Below are positions 50,569 through 59,539 of a stretch of DNA of 64,000 nt, one piece after another. Source of the stretch: Streptomyces roseolilacinus (GTDB taxonomy: Bacteria; Actinomycetota; Actinomycetes; Streptomycetales; Streptomycetaceae); assembly GCF_014649335.1 (NCBI RefSeq), contig NZ_BMSV01000002.1, positions 62,001 through 126,000 on the forward strand, in the 5' to 3' direction. The translations under genes were made by a program, and so were the position numbers. The notes beneath the pieces are model-generated. The model saw nothing but the letters and a program-made list of their open reading frames with translations, ran no database searches and was not told the origin of the DNA. How positions within the stretch are numbered: the stretch's first letter is position 1; each line of letters starts with the position of its first letter.

Positions 50569-51953
50569 GGGATCAGCCCCTTCGACTGGAGGGCGTCGGC
50601 GATCTGGCCCTCGATGGTCTCCACGGACCGACGGGGGTCGATCGCCGAGGGAGGGGACAGCGTGTGGGCGATGACGATGGACACGTTCTGGTAGGCGGGG
50701 GTGCGGGGGCGGACGCTCGCGTTCTCCAGCGCCTGGCGGATGGCGTCGGCGAACGGGTAGTTCCGGACGAACTCCTCGTCCGAGTACAGCTCCCGCAGCG
50801 TCGGCGGCAGCCCGCCGTCCACGGCGGCCGCGATCTGGTTCTCCCGGTTGCGCAGGCACAGCACCGCCTCGAACGCCTGCCGGGGGTGGCGGGAGTACGC
50901 GCCGACCGCGAGGTTGATCCCGCCGATCGTCGGCCTGGCGGGCCGCGAGGCGTCCACCCTCGGGTACGGCGCCCAGCGGAAGTGCCGGAACAGCTCCGGG
51001 TTGTTGGCCTTCATCGACGGGTGGACGAACGGGTAGTTCAGCTGGAACGCCGCCCGCCCGGACTCCATCGCCAGCCGGTTCTGGTCCTCCATCTGGTTCG
51101 GCAGCGACGGGTCGGCCGCCGGGGACCTGGCGAGGTCCCGCATGATCGTGGCCGCCCGGACCGCCGGCCGCCCCAGCGACGGGGCGGTCGCCCCGGCGTC
51201 GAGGACGGAGCCGCCCGCGCTGGCCACGAGCGTGTTGAACCAGACCGTCAGTCCCTCGTACTGGGCGCCCTGGATCTCGACGAGGTGCGGTTTGCCCTCG
51301 GCGGCCAGCCGGCGGGCGGCGTCCAGCATCTGCGCCCAGGTGCGCGGCGGCTCGTCGACGAGGTCGGCGCGGTACCAGAGCAGCTGCGTGTTGGTGTTGT
51401 ACGGGACCGCGTACAGCCGGTCCTTCCACGTGCCGGTCTGGAGCGGCACCCGGAGGGTGCCCTGCTCGGCGAGGCGGCGCGTCCGACCGGTCCACGGCAG
51501 GATCCAGCCCGCCTCGGCGAACTCGGCGGCCCACGTGACGTCCAGGCCCATGACGTCGATCGAGTCGTCCTCGGCCGCCAGCCGGCGCACCAGCTGCTGC
51601 CGCTGCCCGTCCGCGGTGCGGGGCAGCTTGTGGTACACGATCCGGTAGCGGCCCTTCGCCGCGCGGGTGCAGTTGCGCGCGGCGGAGTCCAGCGCCCCCG
51701 AGTCGTCGGGGAAGTTGTACCAGTTCAGCGTGGGGACCCCGGCGTGCTCACCGGAGCCGCAGGACGCCAGCGGCGAGGCCAGCAGCGGCAGCACGAGCAG
51801 CGCCCGCAGCCCGCGCGGCACGCGGCGCCCGCGCGCTTTGCCGCGCCCGCGGTCCCGGCCGGGCGCGCGGCGTCCGGCACCCGTCCCGGTGCCGCGCCCA
51901 CCGGCCGGTACCGGCCGGTGGCGGACGGCGTCCTCCCGGACCTCTCCTGGCAT
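50565..51953 (-). CDS. lpqY: lipoprotein sugar-binding component, LpqY type
   Basis: A 462-residue extracellular solute-binding protein with a lipobox LASC near residue 65, so it is a membrane-tethered lipoprotein. [40 protein letters not shown] and the C-terminal [20 protein letters not shown] (20 residues) mirror mycobacterial LpqY, the trehalose receptor. Trehalose recycling or uptake is therefore the likely function. The start is uncertain: ATG 51953 gives an unusually long basic stretch before the signal peptide and no good ribosome binding site, so a start nearer the hydrophobic core is possible. First gene of the operon. Confidence 0.86.
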   Translation of the reverse strand: MPGEVREDAVRHRPVPAGGRGTGTGAGRRAPGRDRGRGKARGRRVPRGLRALLVLPLLASPLASCGSGEHAGVPTLNWYNFPDDSGALDSAARNCTRAAKGRYRIVYHKLPRTADGQRQQLVRRLAAEDDSIDVMGLDVTWAAEFAEAGWILPWTGRTRRLAEQGTLRVPLQTGTWKDRLYAVPYNTNTQLLWYRADLVDEPPRTWAQMLDAARRLAAEGKPHLVEIQGAQYEGLTVWFNTLVASAGGSVLDAGATAPSLGRPAVRAATIMRDLARSPAADPSLPNQMEDQNRLAMESGRAAFQLNYPFVHPSMKANNPELFRHFRWAPYPRVDASRPARPTIGGINLAVGAYSRHPRQAFEAVLCLRNRENQIAAAVDGGLPPTLRELYSDEEFVRNYPFADAIRQALENASVRPRTPAYQNVSIVIAHTLSPPSAIDPRRSVETIEGQIADALQSKGLIP

Positions 51954-52096
51954 GCGGCCGACGGTAGGTCCCGGCGGCGGCACCGGGCGCGCGGCACGGG
52001 CGGTCGCGGCACACGGCCACCCGAGTGGCCGACGCCTCCCCGGCCGGGCGGGGGAGGCGTCGGCCCGCGTGCGGGCCCCCGGCGGCGGGCCCGCGG

Positions 52097-52798
52097 TCAG
52101 CCCAGGGAGCGCCGGTCGTGGTCGCTGGCCCGGCGCAGCTCGTCCGTCCGCCGCGTCACGTCCTCGACCCGCGCGGCCAGTTCCGGGTGCCGGCCCCGCA
52201 GGTGCGGGCCGGTGTCGGCGAGCGGGCCGAGGAGACCGGCCGCGTCGTCCCCGGCGAGCGCCTCGGTGAGCCGGCCGATCGGCGACCGGGCCTGCCGGGC
52301 GAGGTCGCCGAGCGCCGTGATCTGCCCGGCGAGCTGCCGCAGGTCCGCGGCGTTGCGCCGGGCCCACGCGCTCACCGACCGGTCGGCGGCCCGCCGGTCG
52401 CGGGTCGCCTTGACCCGCTGGTCGCCCGTCACGTCGGGGCCGCCGCCCGGCCGCAGGCGCAGGTACCGGCGCTCGGCCGCCTGCCGGCTGGCCACGCCGA
52501 GCGGGCCGGCGAGGTCGGCCCAGCTGGCGCCGGCCGAGCGGGCCGTCTCGATGAGCGCGGGCTCCCAGTCCGCCAGCCGCCGCCGCACCTCCCTGAGCAG
52601 CAGCAGCGCCGCGAGGGCGTCCTCCGTGCCGGGCGAGGGGCTCCCCGGCCCGGGCGGCCCCCCGTCCGCCGGGGTCCCGCCCGCCGGGGTCCCGTGCGCC
52701 GTGCGGATCGCCTCGTCGATCGCGCTCAGCGCGGCCGCGGCGGCGACGAAGGAGCCGGGGGCCGGTGAGGGGGGCGTCGGCTGCTCGGCTTCGCTCAC
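52097..52798 (-). CDS. rheA: RheA-like repressor of hsp18 (HSP18 transcriptional regulator)
   Basis: A 233-residue protein encoded divergently from hsp18, in the position of Streptomyces albus RheA, the thermosensing repressor that binds TGTCATC-N5-GATGACA. It has a Gly/Pro-rich N-terminal third and a helical core with SWADLAGPLGVASRQAAERRY, which reads as a helix-turn-helix, then a long charged helical C-terminal half. The identical operator is present at 52852-52870. The start is GTG 52798 after AGGAGG. Assignment to RheA rests on operator and arrangement; a direct comparison was not possible. Confidence 0.75.
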   Translation of the reverse strand: MSEAEQPTPPSPAPGSFVAAAAALSAIDEAIRTAHGTPAGGTPADGGPPGPGSPSPGTEDALAALLLLREVRRRLADWEPALIETARSAGASWADLAGPLGVASRQAAERRYLRLRPGGGPDVTGDQRVKATRDRRAADRSVSAWARRNAADLRQLAGQITALGDLARQARSPIGRLTEALAGDDAAGLLGPLADTGPHLRGRHPELAARVEDVTRRTDELRRASDHDRRSLG

Positions 52799-52824
52799 GG
52801 GTCCTCCTCCACGGGATCCTCCAT

Positions 52825-52870
52825 CGTCGTCGTTCCGACGACGGGATGGCTTGTCATCGTTGCGATGACA
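52825..52870. promoter_or_regulatory. RheA-type operator pair between rheA and hsp18
   Basis: TGTCATCG-TTG-CGATGACA (52852-52870) contains exactly the TGTCATC-N5-GATGACA operator known for RheA. A second dyad of the same geometry, CGTCGTC-GTTCC-GACGACG, lies at 52825-52843, 27 bases away centre to centre. Together they cover the divergent promoter region. Confidence 0.82.
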
Positions 52871-52935
52871 TGTTACAACGGGAGTCAGGTGACCGCATTG
52901 GCATGGAGCAAGCGAGCCAGTGGAGGTGTTTCACG

Positions 52936-53376
52936 ATGTTGATGCGCACCGATCCGTTCCAGGAGTTCGACCGGATCGCCCAGCGGCTCCTCGGCACGTC
53001 CGGGACGTGGTCGCGTCCCACCGCGATGCCGATGGACGCGTACCGCGAAGGCGACGAGTACGTGATCGCCTTCGACCTGCCCGGCGTGGACCCCGACGCC
53101 ATCGACGTCGACGTCGAGCGGAACATGCTGACGGTGAAGGCCGAGCGCCGGCCGCCGACGAGGGCCGAGGGCGTCCAGATGGAGCTGTCCGAGCGCCCTC
53201 TGGGGGTCTTCTCCCGCCAGGTGATGCTGGCCGATACCCTCGATGTGGAGAACATCAAGGGCGACTACGACGCGGGGGTGCTGACCCTGCGCATCCCGAT
53301 CGCCGAACGCGCCAAGCCGCGCAAGATCAGCATCAGCGCCCTCGGTGACGGCTCGCGCAAGCAGCTCGGGAGCTGA
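52936..53376 (+). CDS. hsp18: small heat-shock protein Hsp18 (Hsp20/alpha-crystallin family)
   Basis: A 146-residue Hsp20 chaperone. The alpha-crystallin domain (about 38-130) has YVIAFDLPGVDPDAIDVDVE, ending with the GVLTLRIPI motif, and the tail carries the family's ISISAL-type segment. It holds unfolding proteins during heat stress. The ATG at 52936 follows GGAGGTG. Control by RheA is expected from the operator upstream: low expression at normal temperature, induction on heating. Two DUF2267 genes follow on the same strand. Confidence 0.93.
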   Translation: MLMRTDPFQEFDRIAQRLLGTSGTWSRPTAMPMDAYREGDEYVIAFDLPGVDPDAIDVDVERNMLTVKAERRPPTRAEGVQMELSERPLGVFSRQVMLADTLDVENIKGDYDAGVLTLRIPIAERAKPRKISISALGDGSRKQLGS

Positions 53377-53442
53377 CCCGACCCCGCTCGCAGCGCACGC
53401 GGAGGACGGAGGAATCCGTCCTCCGCCGGCCGGAAGGGGCAC

Positions 53443-53841
53443 ATGATGCGGATGCGATGGGAGCCGTTCCTGGAGGCCGTCCGGGAGCGCGGCGAGTACA
53501 CCTCCCCGCACGAGGCGGAGCGCGCCGCCAGGGTCGTCCTGGCCCTGCTCGGCGCGCACCTCGTCGGGGAGGTGCGCGCCGAGTTGGCGGCCCGGCTGCC
53601 GGAGACCTTCGAGCTGATCCTGCTCAACCCCCTCCAGGCCGCCGAACCCCTCTCCCCGGAGCGGTTCACCCGCGCCACCGCGGCGTGGATCGAGGGAGCC
53701 ACCGAGGAGACCGCCCAGTGGGACGCCGGCGCCGTGCTGAGCGTCGTCGCCGACGCCGCGGGCGAGGACCTCGTACGGCGCGTCCTGCTCCAGCTCCCCC
53801 CGGGGTACGACCTTCTCTTCGGCCGCCCGCGGGCGGCCTGA
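53443..53841 (+). CDS. DUF2267 family protein, first copy
   Basis: A 132-residue protein with the DUF2267 pattern: WEPFLEAVRERGEYTSPHEA, then ARVVLALLGAHLVGEVRAEL, AARLPETF and a C-terminal LPPGYDLLFGRP. Function is unknown, though such genes often sit with stress chaperones. The ATG at 53443 follows GGAAGGGG. It starts 66 bases after hsp18, so it may be induced with it. Confidence 0.75.
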   Translation: MMRMRWEPFLEAVRERGEYTSPHEAERAARVVLALLGAHLVGEVRAELAARLPETFELILLNPLQAAEPLSPERFTRATAAWIEGATEETAQWDAGAVLSVVADAAGEDLVRRVLLQLPPGYDLLFGRPRAA

Positions 53842-53903
53842 CCACCACAGACGACACACACGGTCGCCCCGCGCGGGCGACCGGGGAGGAAAGGCTTTCC
53901 GGC

Positions 53904-54302
53904 ATGACGTGGCAGGAACTCGTGGACCGCATTCGCACCGCCGGCCGCTACGACTCCGACGCGGAGGCGGAGCGCGTCCTGCGGGCCGTGCTGACGGTGC
54001 TGGGCGGGCACGTCGTCGGCGACGAGCGCTGCGAACTGGTACGGGTCCTGCCCGCCGAGGCCGGCGCCCTCCTCGTCACCCAGGTCCCGGTCACGGAGCC
54101 CGTCACCGCGCCCGGCTTCGTCGAGCGCGTCGCCCGCGCCCTCGCGCCGCTCACCCCCGCCGAGGCCCGCTGGGCCACCTCCACCGTCCTGACCGTCGTC
54201 GGCGCGTACGCGGGCGGCGACCTCACCCGGCGGATCCTCGCCGGCCTGCCCCGCGGCTACGCCCTCCTGTTCGGGCTGGCCGACCTGGCCCCCGCCGCCT
54301 GA
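53904..54302 (+). CDS. DUF2267 family protein, second copy
   Basis: A 132-residue paralogue of the preceding protein: WQELVDRIRTAGRYDSDAEA, LRAVLTVLGGHVVGDERCEL and LPRGYALLFGLAD align with the same segments there. It has a GGAGGAAAGG site before ATG 53904 and lies 62 bases after the first copy. The pair probably arose by tandem duplication and has diverged widely. Function is unknown. Confidence 0.75.
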   Translation: MTWQELVDRIRTAGRYDSDAEAERVLRAVLTVLGGHVVGDERCELVRVLPAEAGALLVTQVPVTEPVTAPGFVERVARALAPLTPAEARWATSTVLTVVGAYAGGDLTRRILAGLPRGYALLFGLADLAPAA

Positions 54303-54416
54303 CCGGGCGTCAGCCGGCCCCTCCCGCGCGGGTAGGGTGCGACGAGGCGTCGGTCGCGCCGGGCGCGCCGACGGCATCGGTCACGTCGTGCACGAGGTTC
54401 GGGGAGGGACCGCGGT

Positions 54417-55706
54417 ATGCGGACGATTCTGCGTGAAGGACGGCGCCGGCTGGGCGTCGCGGGAGCGGCCGGGGCGCTGCTGGCCACGGGGCTGGCGGGG
54501 GCGGGCGGAACGGCGGCGCACGCCGCGGACGGCACCGCCGGCTCCGTGGCGCTCGCCACGCCCGGACTCGCCCGGGGCGGCCAGGCCGTCCACACGGTGA
54601 CGGTCGACGCGGCGGAGGGCGGCGTGCTGACCCTCGGCTTCGCCACCGCCGACGACCAGCGGCCCTGGGGCCAGCGCGACGAGTGGACCATCGGCCTGAC
54701 CGTCGGCGCCCCGGACGGCGCGGAGCAGCCGTGCACCTATCCGGCGCACGACCTGCTCGGCGGCGCGGTGCGCTGCGAACTGCCGGCGGGCCGGCACACC
54801 CTCGCCTACCGGGTCTCCGCGTCCGACACCGTGCCCTCCTGGCACGTCGTCGTGGACGCCCGCTTCGCCTCCGCGTCGGGGGCCTCCGACGCCACCGCCG
54901 CCGGGCGGTTCGACGTGGCCGGCGTCCAGCCCGTGCCGATGGACTGGGACGTCCTCGCCCGCGACCGGAACGGCGCCCTGCGCGCCTACAGCCACCACCA
55001 CGGGGAGGGCGGGCCGCTGGACGTCGAGTGGGGCAAGGGCCTGGGCACGGGCTGGGGCCACTACGACCGCCTCACCAAGCTCGCGCCGATCGACGTCCGC
55101 GGCCGCGGCGGCGACGTGGTGGCGCGCGACGCGTCCGGCGTGCTCTGGTACCACGAGCTCGCCGGCGGGACGCACACCGCCCTCAGGCCGCCGGTGCGGG
55201 TCGGCTCCGGCTGGGGCGTCTACCGGTCGATCCGCGGCGCCGGCGACCTGACCGGCGACGGCCGCCACGACCTGCTGGCCGTGGACGGCTCGGGCGCGCT
55301 CTGGCTCTACCCGGGCACGGACGACCCGGCGCGGCCCTTCGAGGCCCGCCGCCAGGTCGGCACCGGCTGGGGCGTCTACTCCTCCCTGACCGGCGGTCTC
55401 GACGTCACCGGCGACCGGAAGGCCGACCTGCTCACCCGCGACGGCTCCGGCGTCCTGTGGCTCCACCGGGGCACCGGCGACCCGGGCGCCCCGTTCCAGG
55501 CCCGCAGGCAGATCGGCACCGGCTGGAACGTCTACGACGTGCTCGTGGCGTACGGCGACGTCACGGCGGACGGCCACCCGGAGCTGCTCGCCCGCGACGG
55601 GGCCGGTGTCATGTGGCGGTACGCGGGCACCGGGGACGCGGCGGCGCCGTTCCGGGCGCGCGTGCAGGTCGCCCGGTACTGGGACGCCTTCGACGCCGTC
55701 CTCTGA
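54417..55706 (+). CDS. secreted FG-GAP/tachylectin-like beta-propeller protein
   Basis: A 429-residue exported protein: signal peptide to about residue 37 (AAHAADG), an N-terminal beta-rich domain (about 40-160) with a Cys pair (CTYPAHDLLGGAVRC), then at least five propeller-type repeats of about 45-50 residues. The repeats contain GTGWGHYDRL, GSGWGVYRSI, GTGWGVYSSL and GTGWNVYDVL, each linked to D-x-T-G/A-D-x-R/K-x-D/E-L-L and GSGVLWL motifs. Such proteins are common in Streptomyces secretomes; sugar or surface binding is a guess. ATG 54417 follows GGGGAGGG. Confidence 0.82.
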   Translation: MRTILREGRRRLGVAGAAGALLATGLAGAGGTAAHAADGTAGSVALATPGLARGGQAVHTVTVDAAEGGVLTLGFATADDQRPWGQRDEWTIGLTVGAPDGAEQPCTYPAHDLLGGAVRCELPAGRHTLAYRVSASDTVPSWHVVVDARFASASGASDATAAGRFDVAGVQPVPMDWDVLARDRNGALRAYSHHHGEGGPLDVEWGKGLGTGWGHYDRLTKLAPIDVRGRGGDVVARDASGVLWYHELAGGTHTALRPPVRVGSGWGVYRSIRGAGDLTGDGRHDLLAVDGSGALWLYPGTDDPARPFEARRQVGTGWGVYSSLTGGLDVTGDRKADLLTRDGSGVLWLHRGTGDPGAPFQARRQIGTGWNVYDVLVAYGDVTADGHPELLARDGAGVMWRYAGTGDAAAPFRARVQVARYWDAFDAVL

Positions 55707-55730
55707 CGGGCCGCCGGCGCCGCCCGCGGG

Positions 55731-57032
55731 TCAGCCGTCCAGCGGGCGGAAGTGGCGGGCGAGCGCCCAGGCGGCCACCTGCCGGCCCGCCCGCGTGCCG
55801 ACCGTGTTCGCCGTACGGGTGTGGATGCCCGCCCAGGTACGGGCGTCCACGCAGTCCCGGTCGTAGGCGCGGGCGGAGGTGTAGTGGCGGGTCTCCTGCG
55901 CGGTGATCGACGTGATGCGCAGGTCGAGGTCCGGGCTGCCGGACAGCAGCGTCAGCGTCCGGGTCAGGGCGCCGGCGGTGGTGGTGTGCCCGCTGAGGTA
56001 GTCGGGGTGGGCGGGGGTCTCCAGGAGCGGTTCCCACGCGGGGTCGGGGCGGGTGCGCGGGTTGCCGTCCCGGTCGGCCTCGCGGATCGCGGTAATGGGG
56101 CGCCAGGTGCCGTAGTGCAGCTTGGCGTCCCAGGCGACGATCACGGCGTCGGTCTGGACGGTGTTCACGGCGGCGAACAGGCGGGCCGTGTCGACCAGGT
56201 CGAGGCCGTCCCGCGCGGCACGGTCCGCCAGGGCGCCCTGCAGGTCGAGGTTGGTGAAGAACCGCGCCGTGGCGGTCTGTTCCGGGGTGCGCACCGGGCT
56301 GTCCTTCGCGCCGTACGCCTTCACCTCGTTCAGGTCGGCGGCGTAGCGGGAGGACGTCAGCGGGGGCGGCGGACCGGGGCGGAAGCGCTCGGGCCGGTCG
56401 ATGAGCAGCGGGCGCAGCCGCGCCAGCCACGCGGTGGCGAAGGGCCGGTAATCGGGCGGCGTGGGGCGCCACACGCCGGGGGCGGTGGAGGCTGGGAAGG
56501 GGACCGGGGCGCCGATGCCGTCGCCCCGGCGCGACGCGACGATGTGGGCGGCCGCGCGGCGGCCGAACGCCACCCCGGCCTCCTCCGCCGGCCCGTCCGG
56601 CACCGCGGCGAGCGAGGCGGCGTGGGCGGTCCTCAGCCGGGCCGTCGCCTGCGGGAAGTAGTGCAGCAGCACGTCGTGGGCGGCGGTCGCGGCGGCGGCC
56701 ACGGGGGAGGCGGTGCGGGGCGCCCGCCCGTTCCAGCGGTACGGCTCGTAGCGGCCCTCGATCCCGACCACCGCGTTGTACATGCCCGCCGAGACGAAGG
56801 CGTGCCAGACCGCCTCCTCCGGCGGGGTCAGGCGGCCCCCGGAGTCGACGATCTGCGCCGTCAGCCGGGCCCAGTCGGCGATGACCGAGCCGGGGGCGGG
56901 CGCGGCGGGCACGGCCCGCGTCGCCCGCGCCACCGGCGCGGGGACCGTCGCCGCGACCGCGGCCAGTCCCAGCAGCGCGACCGCGGTCGCGAGAATCCGG
57001 CGCGGTGACGACCTCGTCGGTGCTTTCTGCAC
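55731..57032 (-). CDS. secreted vanadium-dependent haloperoxidase / PAP2-family protein
   Basis: A 433-residue exported protein, signal peptide to about residue 38. The vanadate/phosphate-binding motifs of the family are all present: K304-x6-R311-P312 (KLHYGTWRP), S347-G348-H349 (DYLSGHTT, with Leu replacing the usual Pro of PSGH) and R398-x5-H404 (RTWAGIH). Streptomyces haloperoxidases of this type oxidise halides with H2O2, whereas other members act as phosphatases, and the two cannot be separated by sequence alone. GTG 57032 is chosen for its GGGG-rich upstream sequence and clean signal peptide. Confidence 0.85.
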   Translation of the reverse strand: MQKAPTRSSPRRILATAVALLGLAAVAATVPAPVARATRAVPAAPAPGSVIADWARLTAQIVDSGGRLTPPEEAVWHAFVSAGMYNAVVGIEGRYEPYRWNGRAPRTASPVAAAATAAHDVLLHYFPQATARLRTAHAASLAAVPDGPAEEAGVAFGRRAAAHIVASRRGDGIGAPVPFPASTAPGVWRPTPPDYRPFATAWLARLRPLLIDRPERFRPGPPPPLTSSRYAADLNEVKAYGAKDSPVRTPEQTATARFFTNLDLQGALADRAARDGLDLVDTARLFAAVNTVQTDAVIVAWDAKLHYGTWRPITAIREADRDGNPRTRPDPAWEPLLETPAHPDYLSGHTTTAGALTRTLTLLSGSPDLDLRITSITAQETRHYTSARAYDRDCVDARTWAGIHTRTANTVGTRAGRQVAAWALARHFRPLDG

Positions 57033-57411
57033 GTTTCGCCCCTTTTCGCTCGATTCCCCTTCCCCCACCCTCGGGGCTCGGGTGGGGGACGCAACCGCTC
57101 TCGCCCGCCCCGGACGCCGTTCGGGCGTTCCGGTCACCCGAACGGCGGCGGTTCAGGGCTTGTGTCCGTTTGATTCCATTTAGGCATTTACGGCAAATGG
57201 GGTGCATCTGGGGTCTTTTGGGGTGCGAGGAGGGAGTCCGCACGGAAGCCGTAATCCGTGATGTCGGTCACGGCGGGCGGACGGCGGAATTCCCCGGTCG
57301 CCGTGCGGGGCCGCGGAATTCACCCCCGAGCGGGCCTCCAATGGATCACCGGCCGGAATTCCGGGCCTTGTTCCGCCCGCTTGATTTCGTTTACGGTCAC
57401 CGTCAATCCGG
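57033..57411. other. intergenic region upstream of the riboswitch
   Basis: About 380 bases, less G+C-rich than its surroundings, between the divergent haloperoxidase and LysM genes. It should contain both promoters, but I could not fix their positions. No coding pattern is seen. Confidence 0.55.
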
Positions 57412-57592
57412 AGGGAACGCCGAATCCTGCCGCCTTCCGGACTCCGGCACTCACACATTCACGCTCGGCAGGAGCGGGGGAACCAGGTAAGTCGCCGTCC
57501 CGGAATCCGGGGCGGCTAGGGGTGAAGTCGCGGGCGACCGCGGCCGGACATCTCCCGTCCGAACCCGACAGCTCACCTCGCAGGCGTCGGAG
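57412..57592 (+). ncRNA. c-di-AMP (ydaO-yuaA) riboswitch
   Basis: The leader of the LysM gene contains, in the right order, the conserved blocks of the ydaO class: GGGGGAACCAGGTAA (57476-57490), TAGGGGTGAAGTCGCGGGCG (about 57518-57537) and CCGAACCCGACAGCTCACCT (about 57559-57578) followed by CGCAGGCG. In actinobacteria this riboswitch controls cell-wall hydrolase genes and turns them down when c-di-AMP is high. The outer limits are approximate. Confidence 0.92.
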
Positions 57593-57603
57593 AGGAACGC
57601 CCC

Positions 57604-58392
57604 ATGCCCGCACAGGGTAAGCACCGTCGTCCCAAGAGCAGCCGCCTCAGCCGTGGGCTCGTCGTCGCGAGCACCGGCGGAGCCGTCCTCGCCCTGCCCC
57701 TGACCGGCGCCGCCACCGCCACCGCCGCGCCGAGCGCGGCGCCCGCCGTGGTCGCCGTCGCCGGGAAGCCCGCCGCCGCGCCGACCGCCGCCGACAAGGC
57801 CGCCAAGCCCGTGACGTACACCGTGGCCCTCGGCGACACCCTGTCCGGCATCGCCGACGACCATTCCGTGAGCGGCGGCTGGAAGAAGCTGTACGAGGAC
57901 AACAAGAAGGCCATCGGTGACGACCCGTCACTCATTCGGCCCGGCCTGAAGCTCACCGTCGGCGCCAAGGCGCCGGCCGCGAAGAAGCCCACCGCGAAGG
58001 CGTCCACCGCGGAGCGCGCCGACCGTTCCGCGGCCCGCGCCGTGGTCACTCCCGTCGCGGTGAAGTCGTACGCCGACAACCTCGACGGCTGGATCAAGGA
58101 ATCGCTGGACATCATGTCCCGCAACGGAATTCCGGGAACGTACGACGGAATTCACCGCAACGTCATGCGCGAGTCCTCCGGCAATCCGCTCGCGATCAAC
58201 AACTGGGACTCGAACGCCGCCGCCGGGACGCCCTCCAAGGGCCTCCTCCAGGTCATCGACCCCACGTTCAGCGCCTACCACGTGCCGGGCACGTCCCTGG
58301 ACCCGTTCGACCCGGTCGCCAACATCACCGCCGCGTGCAACTACGCCGCCGACCGGTACGGCTCCATCGACAACGTCAACGGCCCGTACTGA
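57604..58392 (+). CDS. secreted LysM-domain lytic transglycosylase-like cell-wall hydrolase
   Basis: A 262-residue exported protein: signal peptide to about residue 42, LysM peptidoglycan-binding domain (70-119, YTVALGDTLSGIADDHSV), an Ala/Lys-rich linker (120-150) and a C-terminal SLT-like domain (about 155-260) with catalytic Glu190 in MRESSGNP and the GLLQVIDPTF motif. It probably remodels peptidoglycan during spore germination, growth or osmotic change. The ATG at 57604 is 12 bases after the c-di-AMP riboswitch core, so the ligand most likely controls its expression. Confidence 0.92.
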   Translation: MPAQGKHRRPKSSRLSRGLVVASTGGAVLALPLTGAATATAAPSAAPAVVAVAGKPAAAPTAADKAAKPVTYTVALGDTLSGIADDHSVSGGWKKLYEDNKKAIGDDPSLIRPGLKLTVGAKAPAAKKPTAKASTAERADRSAARAVVTPVAVKSYADNLDGWIKESLDIMSRNGIPGTYDGIHRNVMRESSGNPLAINNWDSNAAAGTPSKGLLQVIDPTFSAYHVPGTSLDPFDPVANITAACNYAADRYGSIDNVNGPY

Positions 58393-58399
58393 CCCGGCC

Positions 58400-58443
58400 C
58401 CGGGCACCCGACGCGCCGGGCCCCCGGCCCGCCGGGTGCCCGG
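58400..58443. terminator. bidirectional terminator between LysM and iolG genes
   Basis: Eleven-base perfect arms CCGGGCACCCG and CGGGTGCCCGG flank a further GC-rich inner stem, between convergent stop codons at 58392 and 58453. Confidence 0.7.
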
Positions 58444-58452
58444 CCGCGTACG

Positions 58453-59472
58453 TCAGCGGTAGAGGGCCGGCCGCTCCACCAGCCCGACCTCCACCCGGCG
58501 GCCCTCCGCCCGCGCCCGGAGCCCCGCCTCGCAGACGGCCGCCGCCGCGTACCCGTCCCAGCAGCTCGGACCGGTGACCTCACCGCTCAGGGCGGCGTCC
58601 ACCCAGGCCCGCACCTGCCGGTCGTACGCCTCCTCGAACCGCTCCACGAACCCCGGCGCGATCACCCCGCCCCACCGGCCGGCCGTGTTGACGAGCATCC
58701 CGTGCACGTCGCCGATCCGCGCGGTGCCGTTCTCGCACACCGCCTCGGCCTGCACCTGGTACCCGAAGCGGCAGTTGACGTAGACCTCCACGTCGGCGAG
58801 CGCGCCGCCGTCCGTCTCGAAGACCACGAACTGCGGGTCGTCGACGCCCTCGGGGGCGTTCCCCGACGGCCGCGGCCGCAGCACCGTCACCGCCGTGATC
58901 TCCTGCCCCAGCAGCCACCGCGTGACGTCCATCTCGTGGACCACCGAGTCGCCGAGGAGCATCTCGCCGGTGAACCAGGGCGGCGAGGAGGCGTTGCGGT
59001 GCCGGTGGTGCAGCATCAGCGGCCGCCCCAGCCCGCCGTCGTCCAGCAGCGCCTTCAGCCGCAGGTACTCGGCGTCGTACCGCCGCATGAAACCGACCTG
59101 GACCAGCCGCCTGCCCAGCCGCTCCTCCGCCCGCAGCACCCGCAGCGCGGACGCCGCGTCCGGGGTGAGCGGCTTCTCGCACAGCACCGGCAGCCCGCGC
59201 CGGAACGCCGCCGCCAGCGCCGCCTCGTGCGCCGGGCCGGGGGAGGCGACGAGCACGGCGTCCACGTCGGGCGAGGCGATCGCGGCGGCCGGGTCGGTGT
59301 ACGCCGCGCAGCCGTCGACACCGTCCGCGACGGCCTTCGCCCGCTCGGCGTCCACGTCCGCGACGGCGGCCACCCGCGCCCCGCTGATCACCCGGTCGAT
59401 GCGGCGCACGTGGTCGGCGCCCATCCGGCCGGCGCCGACGACGGCCACGCCGAGCGTTGCGCGCTGGGTCAT
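58453..59472 (-). CDS. iolG: Gfo/Idh/MocA-family dehydrogenase, probable myo-inositol 2-dehydrogenase
   Basis: A 339-residue NAD(P)-dependent oxidoreductase. The Rossmann motif is [16 protein letters not shown] and the family catalytic segments are [14 protein letters not shown] (Lys of EKP) and [18 protein letters not shown] (Asp/His). It probably oxidises myo-inositol to scyllo-inosose; position beside iol genes supports this, though related enzymes act on other inositols. The ATG at 59472 follows AAGGAG. It is downstream of the isomerase-like gene in the same operon (67-base gap). Confidence 0.85.
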   Translation of the reverse strand: MTQRATLGVAVVGAGRMGADHVRRIDRVISGARVAAVADVDAERAKAVADGVDGCAAYTDPAAAIASPDVDAVLVASPGPAHEAALAAAFRRGLPVLCEKPLTPDAASALRVLRAEERLGRRLVQVGFMRRYDAEYLRLKALLDDGGLGRPLMLHHRHRNASSPPWFTGEMLLGDSVVHEMDVTRWLLGQEITAVTVLRPRPSGNAPEGVDDPQFVVFETDGGALADVEVYVNCRFGYQVQAEAVCENGTARIGDVHGMLVNTAGRWGGVIAPGFVERFEEAYDRQVRAWVDAALSGEVTGPSCWDGYAAAAVCEAGLRARAEGRRVEVGLVERPALYR

Positions 59473-59539
59473 GGTCGGGAGTCTCCTTCCCCGGGGTCCG
59501 GGAGGTCGGGGGGATCGGGGGTCGTGGCGGGTTTGCCGG

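Noticed and set aside
57180..57613. Short frames in the leader of the LysM gene
   Set aside because: The conserved c-di-AMP riboswitch explains this sequence; the frames have no support.
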